Shown here: piece after piece, positions 1-12,326 of the stretch | How positions within the stretch are numbered: position 1 is the first letter of the stretch | Layout: each line of letters begins with the position of its first letter | Source of the DNA: Piezodorus guildinii | Lineage: Eukaryota > Arthropoda > Insecta > Hemiptera > Pentatomidae | DNA: 64,000 nt | Direction: 5' to 3' | NCBI GenBank assembly: GCA_023052935.1 | Contig: CM041293.1 | Location: forward strand, 53,928,725 to 53,992,724 | The notes under the pieces: model-generated | The model's input: only the letters and a program-made list of their open reading frames with translations | What the model was told of the DNA's origin: nothing | Databases searched by the model: none | Program-made: the position numbers and the translations under genes

Positions 1-9
1 TAGATTATA

Positions 10-2310
10 AAAATGCTGCAAATTATTTGAATTATTTTTTTTTTTGGTCGATTACAAAGGTTCGTTATTGAAAATAATTAGCCATAAACATTTATATTAA
101 ACTGCGTTACTATTTTCTTCTTTTTTTTTCTTTCGATTTTCATTCCAATAAAATTTCCTGATTCCAGAACACCTTACATTTTTTTCTCGACCGTCAAAAA
201 TAACCGAGTTGTCAGAGAATCACATCTCGTATAAGTTGTGGCTTGACCATACAACATTTTTTTTGTTTTTTATTTCTGTTCATAAGGTCTTTATCTCGAA
301 AATCTTTTCAATTTTTCTCTATTCTCAATAATAACCGATTTTTGGTGGAATTACATCTATTATAATTTGTTCCTTGAATATACATGTTTTTATTATTATT
401 TTTTTTTTTAATAAATTATTTATCGCGTTTTACTGATTCTAAAACTCTATACACATTTTTCTCCATCTTCAAAAATAACTGAGGTATGGTCGTGTTTATG
501 TGTAAAATTTCAATTTTTTTCTTTTCTTTTTTCTCTTTTATATAGTTTTCTATATCTTCGAAAATAACGTAGTTAAAAACGTATATATATAGGCGGGATT
601 TCAATTTTTTTTCCTTTTCTTTTTTTGTTTATGTTTTACTTGCTTATCGTCCTCTACTTATTCTAAAACTACACATTTTTCTCTATCTTCAAAAATAACT
701 AAGTTATGGGCGTATTAATAGATAAAATTTCTATTTTTTTTTTTCTTTCCTTTTTTTCTATTTTTTTTTTTATTATTCGCTGTTTTCTGGTTAATAAACA
801 CTCATAAATTTTATCCCTATCTTAAAAAATAACTGAGTTATCGAATTAAATCACTTTTAATCGTAAGCCAGTTAAAAATAACCAGCTGATATCAACAACG
901 AGGTGTTAGGATCATCGTTGCGTGCCCTGGTATTTTTGTAACGAATTAAAAAAACAAAAATGGTCTAGTAGTTTTAGAAAAATGTCGCGGACGGCGGAGA
1001 AACGGATTTTTTTATATTCGTTATTCAGGTTTTACTCATCTTGAAACGTAAGCCCTCAAATTTTGAAGGGGGTATTTTTCTTTTCTTTTTTTTTTTTTTG
1101 TTCGATTACAAAGGTTCGTTATTGAAAATAATAAACCAAAAACATAAAAATGCACACAGTGAGGACTAAGGAAAGTCGGTGCAGTAACAAATAAGGTAAT
1201 GTCGGAAACCGCGCTCTGACCTCCTCTTGATTTATTAAACGAAGCGGATGCTACAGCCATTAATATTGCCAATGTGTAAACATTTCTCGTCATTAAAAAC
1301 ATTTACTTAACAGGTGATACAATAATTATTTGATATAAAAAGAGTGCATATCACGTGCGAAAACATTCTATAAATAGAAGGAATATTTTTCCACCCAGTT
1401 TCCGGAAGAGAAGAAATTTCCGAGCATGGAATGTATGTATTTGTATTGTTTTTAGACCTACAAGAGGTGATTTTGGTCAAGAAGCTCAATCACCAGTTTT
1501 TATTTTTTACAAATTTTAGATGCCCACATTATAAAGGCCGAGTTAGCCCCAGAAGGCTCTTCCTTTCCGATCGCTTCACGAATGATATAATAGAATAAAT
1601 AAATATCCTCCCGCAGTCGGGATCTCAGGATCCGGAGTTGGTAGTCGAGTGCTCTATCCACTGGACCATACCGGTCCCTCATTATAAATACAATATATTA
1701 TATAAACGAATTTGTAATTTTGGTTTATTATTTTCAACAATGAACCTTTGTAATCAAACAAAAAATACCTTACGTTTCAAGATGCGTAGAACCCAAAAAA
1801 ACGAATTAAAAAAATCCGTTTGTCCGCCATCCGCGTGATTTCTCCGAATCAACTGGACCATTATTTTTTTTTTTTTCAAATTTAGCACAAACATATAATA
1901 GGGCATACAACAATGATCCTAACACCTAGACGTTGATATTAGCTGGTTATTTTAAAAAATGGCGGCCGATATAAAAGTGATTTAATTTAATAACTCAGTT
2001 ATTTTTGAAAATAGAGAAAAAATGTATTGGTGTTTTTAACTAAAAAAACGCGAATAATGTTTAAAAAGAGAAAAAAGAAAAAAAAATTGAAATTTTACAG
2101 TTAAATAGAGAAAAATATGTATAGAGATTTGGAATCAGTAAAGTGCGATAAAAAAAAAAAAATTCAAATCTTGCCTATATATACGCTTGTATTCGGTTAT
2201 TTTTGAAGATAGACCAATCGAAAAGATTAGCAACTATAAAAAGTTATACTCTAATATTGTTATTTGAAAATAATAAACCATTCTGAAATAATTTGTAGCG
2301 TTTTTAATAA
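10..2310. repeat. FB-Q: foldback-like palindrome
   Basis: The left arm (10-1160) and right arm (about 1705-2310) are inverted copies. For example AATAACCAGCTGATATCAAC at 890 pairs with the inverse of the 1930 region, and AAAATGCTGCAAATTATTT at the outer left pairs with the inverse of AATTTGTAGCGTTTTT at 2290. The arms contain diverged tandem units with TCAAAAATAACTGAGTTAT. The loop holds a SINE-2. No transposase frame remains. Confidence 0.6.
1440..1680 (-). repeat. SINE-2 (tRNA-derived) diverged copy
   Basis: On the - strand the head reads GGTATGGTCCAGTGGATAGA (A-box type). The B box is decayed (GGATCCTGAGATCCC). A body with CTTCTGGGGC and CACCTC segments is shared with the 47.2-kb copy. 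It sits in the spacer of the FB-Q palindrome. Confidence 0.65.
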
Positions 2311-2854
2311 TATAAACTCTAAAATAAATAATAACTATTACTGTGATCATTATTTTTCCCCTTTACAAAAAAAGGGCTGCAGTGTCCACTGAAACATATA
2401 AAACTAAAATTTATGAATATAAATTTAAAGTGTTATCGTAGCCCTCTCATGAATAATTTATTGATCAATGTATTGACTTGTTACTTGATTGGAAAATAGC
2501 TGTAGAGGAGTGAAACTAAGGGTTGTTAAAAATAAGTCTGACTAACATACAATAGTACTAGTTAAAACATGAGTTAAAATTAAGTATGCGATTAAAACGT
2601 TATGAGGCCATTGAGTTAAAAATTCAGTTAAACAGATCATATTGCAAGGGAATTGTTTCCATAAAAGACCGAAATCTGAAAAATGAATGCATTCATATAG
2701 TAACTTGGTATCAGTCTGAAATATTTACTAAATTGTCTTAGTTCCGACTTGCACCGGACCGGTAAACCTCTGCATTCAATGTGTACTGATGGTGAATATT
2801 GAACATGTCGGAGAATTATGCTTTCTTCTCATTAACTGAATCGCGATCTACAAC
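2311..2854. other. No feature recognised
   Basis: AT-rich sequence with no domain, repeat family or splice-consistent exon that I can name. Confidence 0.4.
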
Positions 2855-3136
2855 TCAGAACTGATCGGTCGTTGATTTCACAACAAGACCTCTCTCAGGT
2901 ACACTGTGTTTCATTTGATATTGTTTGCAAACATTTAAATACATTACAACTTCATCTGTAATGTTTTTGTATTTAACTTGAAACTGCTTAAGTATACGGG
3001 TTTTTCCTCCATGGCCTATTATGTTGTAAGTTTCATTTATATTATTTTTAGCTGAAACCAGTTCAGAAAGTATTTTGGAAAACTTTTCTTGAGTTAAAAA
3101 AAAAAAAAAAACGTCTTCTCGTTTACCCTCAAACAT
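2855..3136 (-). pseudogene. Integrase zinc-binding (H2C2) relic, KRBA2/gypsy-like
   Basis: The 94-residue frame contains GHGGKTRILKQF, VKYKNITDEVV, YLNVCKQYQMK and PERGLVVKS. This is the H-H-C-C zinc-binding region that precedes the catalytic core in retrotransposon-type integrases and domesticated KRBA2-like proteins. The second zinc cysteine is replaced by Tyr (C-x2-Y). No DDE core is recognisable downstream. It is a broken fragment; the exact parent (gypsy LTR or Ginger DNA transposon) is open. Confidence 0.65.
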
Positions 3137-3821
3137 TCATTCACCTATCCTTTCAACATTCACCATAAATGCATGGAGAATGTTGACATTTACCTGTGTA
3201 AGTAAAAAATAATTGTATTTAGTAAGTATTTCGAACTTTCGCCACGCGACTATGTGAATGTAGGCATTCCCAAATGTCGGTCTTACACGGTAACGGTAGC
3301 GGTAACATCAAATTTAAATCAATACCTTTAAGTTTTACGAACCGAATTGAAATGTTTTAACGGCCAAACTTGATATTTAAAATAACATTCAAAAAGTAGA
3401 TAAACAGTCAGGCAATGTGTACTATTTCCCAAAGACAAAAAATAATACTTTATGAATACAAATTGTGACAGTGAAGAAAAGACAAATTGAAAAATAAATG
3501 TATACCTTTAAAAAAAATATATATATTGTTGCACAATTTTGTTCTTCTTGAAGATTAAAACATATTTGTCTTAACAACATAATCGCTGTATTTTATTTGA
3601 ATCCGAGCTGGTTACGTATGAATGAAATAACACAAATATGTATTTCAGAAATTGTTTTTTTTTAATTATATCATGAGCGATTTACAATCTATAAAAATAG
3701 CCCTTGTAGCTGGATTAAAAAACGAAATAAAAATAATTTCAGGTTAGACAGGAGCCGACATAAATCTACTAAATGAATCATACAAAACTATAACTCAATT
3801 CATCCCAAATAAACTATTAAT

Positions 3822-4400
3822 GGTTTGTTTATTCATTTAACGTCCCTATATAGTGCTGTGGCTAAAAGGACGTTAATATAGTAGGAGTCATAAATTTTGC
3901 CTATCCAGGTTTAATTAGGATAGGGATCTTTGACGAGTACCTGACATAGCACAGGCTCGGGACCTTCCCGAAGTACGGCATAACTAAGAACTTTTGTTTG
4001 TTTGTTTGTTTATTCATTTAACGTCACTTTATGCTACTATGGCTAATCGGACGATGCTACAGTGGGAGTCCTAAATTTTGCCTATCCAGGTTTTATTAGG
4101 ATAGGGATCTTTAACGAGTACCTGACATCGCACAGGCTCGGGACCACCTTTTAACGTCCCCTCCGAAGGACGGCGTAACTAAGGATTTTTTACTCCCATT
4201 AAAAAATCCTAGGACCACCTGCGGGTTTGAACCCGTGACCTTTAGCATGGGAGGCTGTTACGCTAGCCACCCAGCTACAAGTGATCCCACAAAGAACTTT
4301 TTACTCCCATTAAAAAATCCTAGGAACACCTACCAGGTTTGAACCTTCGACCTTGGGCTTAGGAGGATGTTATGATAGCCACTAAACCACAAGTGACCCC
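3822..4400 (-). repeat. SINE-1 copy, split by a second SINE-1
   Basis: Body at 3822-3995 and tRNA-like head at 4302-4400 (GGTTTGAACC-type B box on +). It is interrupted by the copy 3996-4291. The original element was about 275 bp. Confidence 0.85.
3996..4291 (-). repeat. SINE-1 full-length copy nested in SINE-1
   Basis: On the - strand it starts GGGATCACTTGTAGCTGGG. A box TAGCTGGGTGG and B box GGTTCAAACC are correctly spaced for a tRNA-derived Pol III promoter. A body of about 220 bp follows, ending in (AAAC)n. The 10-bp TSD AAGAACTTTT is at 3986-3995 and 4292-4301. Confidence 0.9.
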
Positions 4401-5139
4401 TTAAACTATTAACAACTATGTGTTATTAAGTTTTTCTTCGTGCGGGAAACGTTAATAAAACCAAAGTGAAATAACATTGAGTTAGTTATCCTTGTACTGT
4501 CGAAAACCGTCTTTTTTTTTTTCTCTATTCAATTTCTTTTTCGGAATAGTGAGTTAGCTTACATATTTGTGTTAAAAACAATAGTAATCTTTTATGAAAA
4601 ATTCAAGACCTTAAGTAATAAAAAAAACCGGTTACCAGAAAGAATTAATAAGGAAATTTATGACGGTCGTAAACCGGAATTGTGGTAACAGTAGTATAAA
4701 GCTAGACCGAATAGCCGTTCTCGAGAGTGGAATTAAAGGAAATAACAAAGCTAGCACGGTTCTCAAGGTATCAGTAAAATGCTACACAATTGCGCATGCT
4801 ATTAACCAAGCGTTCGAAACCACACTATATATAATGCTGTCTGGTAATAACACAATAATATGAATGTAATAAATGGACAATTAAGAAAAAAATTGCAAAA
4901 CCAACTGACGTTACTAAGATTTGTGTCATTAAAAACATTTACTTCCGCCTCATAACGTAAATTAGTAGTCTAGAACAACTTATGTTGGTATTATAGTTTT
5001 TCTAAATTGAAACCCACTATAGAGTAAAACGACTGATTGACATATACTTAACTACTAAAATAAAAATAAGAAAATATATTTTTATTTGTCAATAAATATA
5101 ACTTTTTTTTAAAAACATTACGTAGGAAAAATCAAGTGC
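4401..5139. other. No feature recognised
   Basis: AT-rich. The open frame at 4660-4863 has no recognisable domain. Confidence 0.4.
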
Positions 5140-5978
5140 GCGCAACAGACTTACCTCCGTTGTTAAAATCAATTTAGAATTTTTGAATACATTTAGAGAT
5201 AAAAATAAATTGTAAAAGAAATAATTATATTTAATATCGATTGCACCTTTTTACGATTTTCTCAAAAACGGCTCTTACGACTTTGATTTAACTCCCTGTG
5301 CCGATGTAAAATTTAATGGACTTTATTACGATGTAGGTTTCATTATGATTGAAATAGTCTGAAAGGACTTAAATACATATCACCTTATTAGCATTGATAA
5401 CAAACGAATAAATGTACAAGTTTAACGAATTTTATGACCAACTAAAGGAGAAGAAAACAAAAATATTTTTTATGTAATTGTTGGATTTTGTGATAACAAG
5501 AACAGTAATATAAACGTATAATATACCGTTAGTATTTTCAATTATATTTAGTATTTTATATTAATTTTACTTTTACTTACTATATATAGTAAGGGAAAGT
5601 ATTGCGATCGTGAAAATTTTCGAATTCAAGTTTTTTTGTTTAGTATTTTCAATTATACTAAGTATTTTATATTAATTTTTGTATTTTCAATTATTTTATG
5701 CATTTTCAATTATTTTATATATTTTCAAATATTTCATGTATCTTCAAATATTTTATGTATTTTTAATTATTTTATGTCTAGTTTTTATACGTAGGTTTTT
5801 TTTTATAATTGTCCTGCAATCCCAATATAACCTCAATTTAATTTTAACATATGCTTGTCATTTAGGCTAATGGATTATAATTACAAAAAAAAATATATTT
5901 TACTGATTGTAAGGATGACTCATCCGAAATCATTGTTAACATTTTGTCAATATATAAATATGTGAATAAAGGTTATTT

Positions 5979-6052
<74 letters not shown>

Positions 6053-6320
6053 GTTGGAAAGCTAAAGATATAAAAAAATATTATTCTATATACAATGTCG
6101 AAAAAGGTAATGGAGAGTAATGAAAAGCCGATAAAATTAAATGGTTGTTATAGATAATAATATAGCAGATAATTTAACGAAATACATATTTCTATCGAAA
6201 TTCAATGTAAAATAATTCTTTGAACTTTTTTTCATATTTGTCTTTATTTAAAAGTACATAAATAGATTTTAACAAAAAAAACTACGTGAATGTCTTGTGT
6301 AGCGCACACCAGATTTTTAA
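5140..6320. repeat. REP-R pieces with long TA microsatellite
   Basis: A - oriented end (5140-5230) is followed by + oriented interior (5240-5480). Then a + copy runs from 5570 (AAAGTATTGCGATCGTG) to the end motif at 6300. A TA microsatellite occupies about 5990-6050. It looks like two copies rearranged together. Confidence 0.6.
5984..6052. repeat. (TA)n microsatellite
   Basis: A long uninterrupted TA run, within REP-R-derived sequence. Confidence 0.95.
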
Positions 6321-7119
6321 TTAATGTAATCGACTTTAGATATTTTTTATAAAACAAAAACTGTTCTACCAAGACCCTTCAAATGTGGAAATTAAAAAAA
6401 ATCATTAACGTATTAGAAACATTTAGCATGATAAATAGGTTTCACTTAAATCGAAAATAACGTAATTAAAGTTTTTGAAAACGGTGTAATTATCAATAAT
6501 TCTAATGATCCAATGATCTGAATGAGCTCGCCTAAAACCAGGTCATATGTTACCAAAGCGAATTCCTGGCAACATTCTTCGGTAATCATTTGGATAATTT
6601 TGTTTGGTATCAGAACAACCAGTTGATTAATAAGTCAATTTTCATGAAGGACAAAAAATGACATATTAATGATCAATTAGAAAACGAACAACATGAGATT
6701 TTCTAATCCCCATAATCTATTTAACATCAAAATCTTTAATTGAGTCATGACATTGTTTCTTAAATTAACTTACGAATCTGAACTAAGTCGTATGGATTAA
6801 ATCGCTTATGCTAATAATCGTATTCAAGAGAAAAGGCTCAGAGAATGAATTTTTAGAAATTATAAAAAACTAAAAAATAGGTATTAACCTTATCTTCAAT
6901 AATATAACATCTATATCGTAAAAATTAGTATTTCTTAAAGATGGTTGTTATCTTGTTTTACTTGAAGGGAGCTAGAAACGTCGGCATACATTAAAATAAG
7001 TTTATCATTTTTCTCTTATAGATATATTTTTATTTTCTTGAACGTACTCTCCTGAACAAATTTCATCTTAGTACTAGTTTACTTTCCCTTAACTGAGTAT
7101 GAAATTGAAAATTCATATT
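6321..7119. other. No feature recognised
   Basis: AT-rich DNA between REP-R pieces; nothing identified. Confidence 0.4.
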
Positions 7120-7330
7120 TTAAGCGTTACGGCAGCTTTTTCATCAAAAACGGCCGACCAGAAGAGCCACTTTATACCATGCATTTTGCACTTTTTTTAA
7201 GATTTTCTCAAAAATGGCTCAAACGATTTTGATTAAACTCGCTATATCGATGTTAAATTTATTGTGCTTTAATATCATACAAGTCTCATTGTGATTGAAA
7301 AAGTCTGACAGGGCATAAATGCTAATATTT
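7120..7330 (+). repeat. REP-R interior fragment
   Basis: It contains CAGAAGAGCCACTTTATACC and the GTCTGACAGGGCATAAATG block only. Confidence 0.65.
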
Positions 7331-7423
7331 TGTATTAATAGAATTAATAATAAAATGAATAGACGCTATAAAAAATAAAAAAACCAACATATTTTCTTTT
7401 TAATTTCACTTTTCGTTACAATC

Positions 7424-7615
7424 TTTTGTTTATTTATTGAACGTCACTTTATGCTATTGTGGCTAATCGGACGATGCTACAGTGGGAGTCTTAAATTTTG
7501 CCTACCCAGGTTTTATTAGGATAGGGATCTTTAACGAGTACCCGACATCGTTCAGGCTCGGGACCACCTTTTAACGTCCCCTCCGAAGGACGGCATAACT
7601 AAGGATTTTTTACTT
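7424..7615 (-). repeat. SINE-1, tRNA head missing, with TSD
   Basis: It contains the body only. TSD: CTTTTCGTTACAATC (7409-7423) and CTTTTCATTACGATC (7616-7630), two mismatches. The head was lost at insertion, as in 5' truncation by LINE machinery. Confidence 0.85.
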
Positions 7616-7733
7616 CTTTTCATTACGATCAATTAAAATCCCAAAGAGATAAACTCTTAATCGGTCAAACAGAGCTTCCTTTAACATAAATGACATTTCA
7701 TTTAAACTACACAGTGCAAAGTAGGGGCGAGTC

Positions 7734-8123
7734 AATTGAGACGTTGATTTCCAAAAGGTACTAAAGGACATTTTTTACGAAACCGATTTTTTTACATATT
7801 TGTATTCTCATCATTTAGTTTTATCTAAATATTCTATTTGATGTTATCTAATGAATTCTCAAGTCCTTAAAAAACGCGATTTAGAAATGCGGTCATTTTC
7901 TAAAAGTACTATTTACGCATTTATTTTCGTTCCAAATCATTCTAAAAAAAATCATTTCATAACTTTAATATGATGTTATTATTATAGTAAAAAAATAATT
8001 CTAAATTTTAAGGCAAAAAGACCCAAATTAGCTAGTTTAATAATATAGTAATGAGAGATTTTCGCGCTTCCTGTAAAATTTCCTAGAATGGATATAGTAC
8101 CTTTTGGAAATCAACGTCTCAAT
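7734..8123. mobile_element. MITE-like element with 30-bp TIRs
   Basis: Perfect 30-bp inverted repeats lie at 7734-7763 and 8094-8123 (AATTGAGACGTTGATTTCCA, continuing AAAGGTACTA). The 330-bp interior is AT-rich without a frame. No clear TSD; superfamily not assigned. Confidence 0.75.
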
Positions 8124-10625
8124 TAGTGAAATACTTCTAATACCAACTTTAACTTTTTACTAAAAATATTGAAAATAAAATTTGACCACGTGAAGGAAAT
8201 CCCAAGAGCATTTCTTAACCTCTTTTCCTCAGAGGAAACACTGCATGGTTCCACCATAGTCACGAAACTGCTATAAAAATATTCCACTGAAAAAAAACAA
8301 CAACAATTACACCTTCGTTCTGGATCACAATAATTATTAGCTGTAATAAAGAGGAACGTTTCGTTCTTCTTCATCGCCATACAGAAGGAATTTCTTTCTT
8401 TTTGTCGACTAAAGTTGGATGGGTATTGCCCCACGAATTGGACGAGCCTATGCATTCGGTGGACATTGGACCAATATCTGAAATTTCGAATTTTCCCATA
8501 TTTTTTTTTATTAAGCTGTTCTTATTTTCTATCATCAGTTTTTTTATTTAAATTAAAAATTTTCACCTAAGATATTATCAAAACGACCGTCCATGGAAAA
8601 TGTCCTTTTTTATAAAAAATACCACAATTATTCTGATGAACCAAAATTAATTAATCATCTTTATTCCTATAATTTACCTTTATTATCATAATTTAATTTT
8701 ATGCTGCTTGAACTTTTATAGATTCTTAAAGTTTATATTAATGAAAAAAAATTCATAAAACATTCATAACGAAAATCGCCCAGAAATCTACCTCCACAGA
8801 AATTAATTAGGTTTATAGTTTACTTTCCATTAATAATTACCTGCGGGTTCGTGACGGTTTACGAGAAATTTATTTTTTTCAATATTTTTCCTTTCAGCTC
8901 TTGCTTTTTTCAAACGTTGTTCCCATAAATTCCAGTTTCTTTGTTTTAAATGTTTGTTTATATTTTTATTGTCTTTAATTCTTATGAAACATAAAAATAA
9001 ATTATCACCTGATGCTCTAAATTTTATAATTTTATTAATTTTTTTATATTTTACTAACCCAACATACCTATAGATAATTAGTTTTTTTTTTAGTACATAA
9101 TTATGCACAAACATAATTAGTAAAAGTAACTAATTAGAATATTTTGAATAAAAATTTGTATGGATTCCGTTCATGTTTTTTTATTGTCAATTGAATGGTA
9201 CCTACTCCTGTTATATGGAAAAGAGTGAGGTTTGGTTTGCCCAAAAACTCCATAATCCTTTTATACAGTTGTTCATATCAAAAACAGTGTCCAAAGTAAA
9301 AGTTGCTGGAAATAGGGCGGGAAATCATTTTACGACGTCAAATCATAGGGTTCCAATTAAAAAAAAAATAGTGTATTCTGGGACACCCTGGGGGTCTACG
9401 TTTAACCTTTTTTTCGTACGGCCAATAGTCTGGCCATAATACTACGATGTCCAATAATTTGGCGTTTCTCCCCAGTGTGCACCGTGGCAAGTCGTGGTTC
9501 GGAACTTACTACAACAATCTTAAATTAAAAATAATAATAATAAAAAAATGATAAGATGTATTACAAACAAATATTTCAACAGCGGAATGTATGATTATCA
9601 GATAAGTAGAAATACTGTAAAAAAAAATTATTACACAGATAGCAGACACGATTAAGTGTTCAAGCAATACAAATTTTTTTGTTTTTTTGTAGATTTTTAT
9701 GGAAAATAATTTAATTGTTTTCATTATCTTAATTGGGTAACATATCGGTGAGATTATCATAATAAAATTTAAAAAAGTTTAATTTTATATACAAAGTCAT
9801 TCAATAGTTATAAAAACTCATCCTTGACTTTTATTACGGTCGATGGAATATTAGTCTTGGATGGTAAAAAATCAGTAACTGTACAATCCTCTCGGGTTCA
9901 CAACATCTTTATGTGCTTCTTTATCCCTTTCTTTAAATGGATTAATGCCCTAGACCAATTGTTCCAAACAAAAATTTTATTTCATCTAAAAATATCAAAA
10001 AAAGTTTTGTAGAGCGCGTTTAAAAATTGCAGTCCTTTACAGAAGTTACCAAGTTCGTTTTTAATTTCATTCCACAGCATACTAAAACATCTTCCATTAC
10101 GTAAAAAAACAGTTTTAGATTCAGATGCAAAAGTATTAAAGTAAATCAGTTAAAAAACCTATTTTAGTTTATTTTTATAGTTAGTTTATATTCCAAACCA
10201 TTTTATTAATTTTACGAAGTATCCGACTAACAGAAACCTTTTGTCATTGAAATAATGAAATAAGGCGATGATGGCTTGGGAAAAAGAACCTTCCGTGAGT
10301 GGTTTGGTGTGTTCAGAACCGTAAATTGTGACTTAAAAGAATTCAGCTGTTGATCACCAAATTCAAGCCTTGGTTACAGACAACCCTCACTCTAGGACAC
10401 GGGATATCTCATATGTAATTGATTTCAAATATTTACAAGAATCTGAAGTTTTTATTGAATCACAATTAAACAATGCTATGAACTTACTTTACAACCCAAT
10501 ATTTTTGAATATTATACATTTCTTTATGTTAATCTCAAAATTATTTACTTTTTATTCATTATTCATTATTAAGGGGATTAGAGAATTCGCATAAACATAT
10601 TATATATTTTTATCTCTAAATTACG
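8124..10625. other. Mostly unrecognised AT-rich DNA
   Basis: Open frames at 8123-8455 (-), 9173-9439 (+) and 10370-10594 (+) match nothing I know. Likely old decayed repeats. Confidence 0.35.
8830..9114 (-). other. Unrecognised 94-codon open frame
   Basis: Lys/Asn-rich with a basic C-terminal helix (WEQRLKKARAERKNIEKNK). It matches nothing I recognise, and in AT-rich DNA it may be chance. No splice signals support it clearly. Confidence 0.15.
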
Positions 10626-11243
10626 TACATCTCAGATATATTTTCAATAAAATCCTACTTCCACACCTGCAACACTCGTTCACGACCTTCGGACCTGTAT
10701 ATAACGCCTCATCGAACCGCAGCTCTCGGCAGATCTTTCCTTATCCGATCCTCGTCCCGATGGAATTCTATTTCTTCTTATATCCGTCACTCCAATACTC
10801 TTCCGACCTTCAAATCCCGTTTGTTCGAAAACTGTCTGTCTGTCCTATTCTCAAATAACCCCTATTTATAAGCGAATTCAATAAAAATCAGTAAATAGAG
10901 TAGAGAAAAACAATTATTTATTACGCTTCATTTTGCATTGTGTTTAAACATTTATGTATTTTATTTCACACTTTTAGTAAGCATTGTAAATTTATTTTAA
11001 TTAGCCCTGTACATATGAATATATAAGTATTTTTTTTACGTTTTTGTCTAGTTTGTTTTTCTAAATTATTATATTATTATTAGAATCTTATTATAATAGA
11101 ATCTTAATGGTAATTTATTAGTATTATTCATTTTCTTTGTTATTTCTGTTGTTTTTTGTTTATTTTTTTTACTCTAAGATACTAAGTTCCAATTTAATTT
11201 GTCTGTAATATTATTTTGAAGGGACTTGTCCCAGAATAAAGAA
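10626..11243 (+). mobile_element. LINE-C (CR1-like) 3' fragment
   Basis: It matches 46325-46990 closely, including CACACCTGCAACACTCGTTC, which encodes HTCNTRS, and the WNSIP motif near the RT C-terminus. The 3' UTR ends GGACTTGTCCCAGAATAAA. The LINE-A copy at 11244 split its tail; the remainder continues at 11800-11815. Confidence 0.82.
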
Positions 11244-11788
11244 TAATAATAATAATAATAGGCTTAGCGAACCCGAAGGTTCGATGCCGATACCACCAAA
11301 TTCCGCCTACACAGACTCGTCCAATGTTCACCATTCAAGCCCAAGTTCCCGAGATCAGCCTTAACGCAATCCTCCCATCTCCGCTTCGGCCTACCTTTCG
11401 GACGCCTACCAGACGGATCAGCAAATACCAACTTTCTCGGAATCCGTTCGTCATCGAACCCAACAACTTTACTCGCCCATTTGAGTCTCCGAGATGCTAT
11501 CAGCTCAATTATATTCACAGGATACAAGTTCCGCAATTCCGCGTTGTGCATCCTTCTAAACTCCCCAGTGGCCTCCTCTCTCTTCGGACCAAATATTTTA
11601 CGCAATACCTTATTTTCGAAAACCTTAAGCCGTTGTTCATCTTTCAAAGTAAGTGGCCACGTTTCACATCCGTAAAGAACCGTTGGAAGAATAATAGTTT
11701 TATAAATTCTAATCTTTACGTTTTTAGATAGAAGCCGCGAACTAAGTAACTTAGCAACTGAAAAATAACACGCATTTCCCACCTTTAA
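11244..11788 (-). mobile_element. LINE-A 5'-truncated copy, nested in LINE-C tail
   Basis: It carries the last about 170 codons of the LINE-A RT (ORF 11264-11782) with an (ATA)n tail at the low-coordinate end. The 11-bp TSD AGAATAAAGAA is at 11233-11243 and 11789-11799. The reading frame is uninterrupted and highly similar to 41493-42050, so it is a young insertion. It split the 3' end of a LINE-C copy. Confidence 0.9.
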
Positions 11789-12326
11789 AGAATAAAGAAA
11801 GAATTTATTATTATAAATTTGGAGACATCATGCGATCCTCCTCTCAATCAAAAGGGACGAAATTCATCATATATTGTACTTTCTAATCAAAACAACAGGA
11901 TAGTTGTAGTAAACTTCAGTAAATATTTCGGCATTTTTAAATTATTTTTTTTACCGTCGTAAAGTTTCCTTCCAATCCGAGTTAAGTTAAGCGTTTAATA
12001 ATTTTAATGTTATTTGAGTTGTGGTTTATTCTTGAGAGGGTTGTGATTATACTATAATCTTTTAACACTCCCTCTCACTTTTCTATATTGTTTTAAATTT
12101 TGTATTTTCGTCAAAATTATACGTTAGTGAAGTCGAGCTCTACTATCCAATCACTTCATGTTTTTTAAATTTTTTATGTGATTAAAGCATTTATATTAAA
12201 ATCATTAAATTCACATGTCATTCAATATTTAATTACCATTCTTGTTTACCGCCTAAACCACAACCTTGTGGTAGTGATTGCATCGTAGATGACCATCAGG
12301 CGATTTTAAATGTGTTTAACAGATAT

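Noticed and set aside
416..1682. Several small - strand frames
   Set aside because: They fall in T-rich tandem arms and the SINE-2 body, with no domain or codon pattern.
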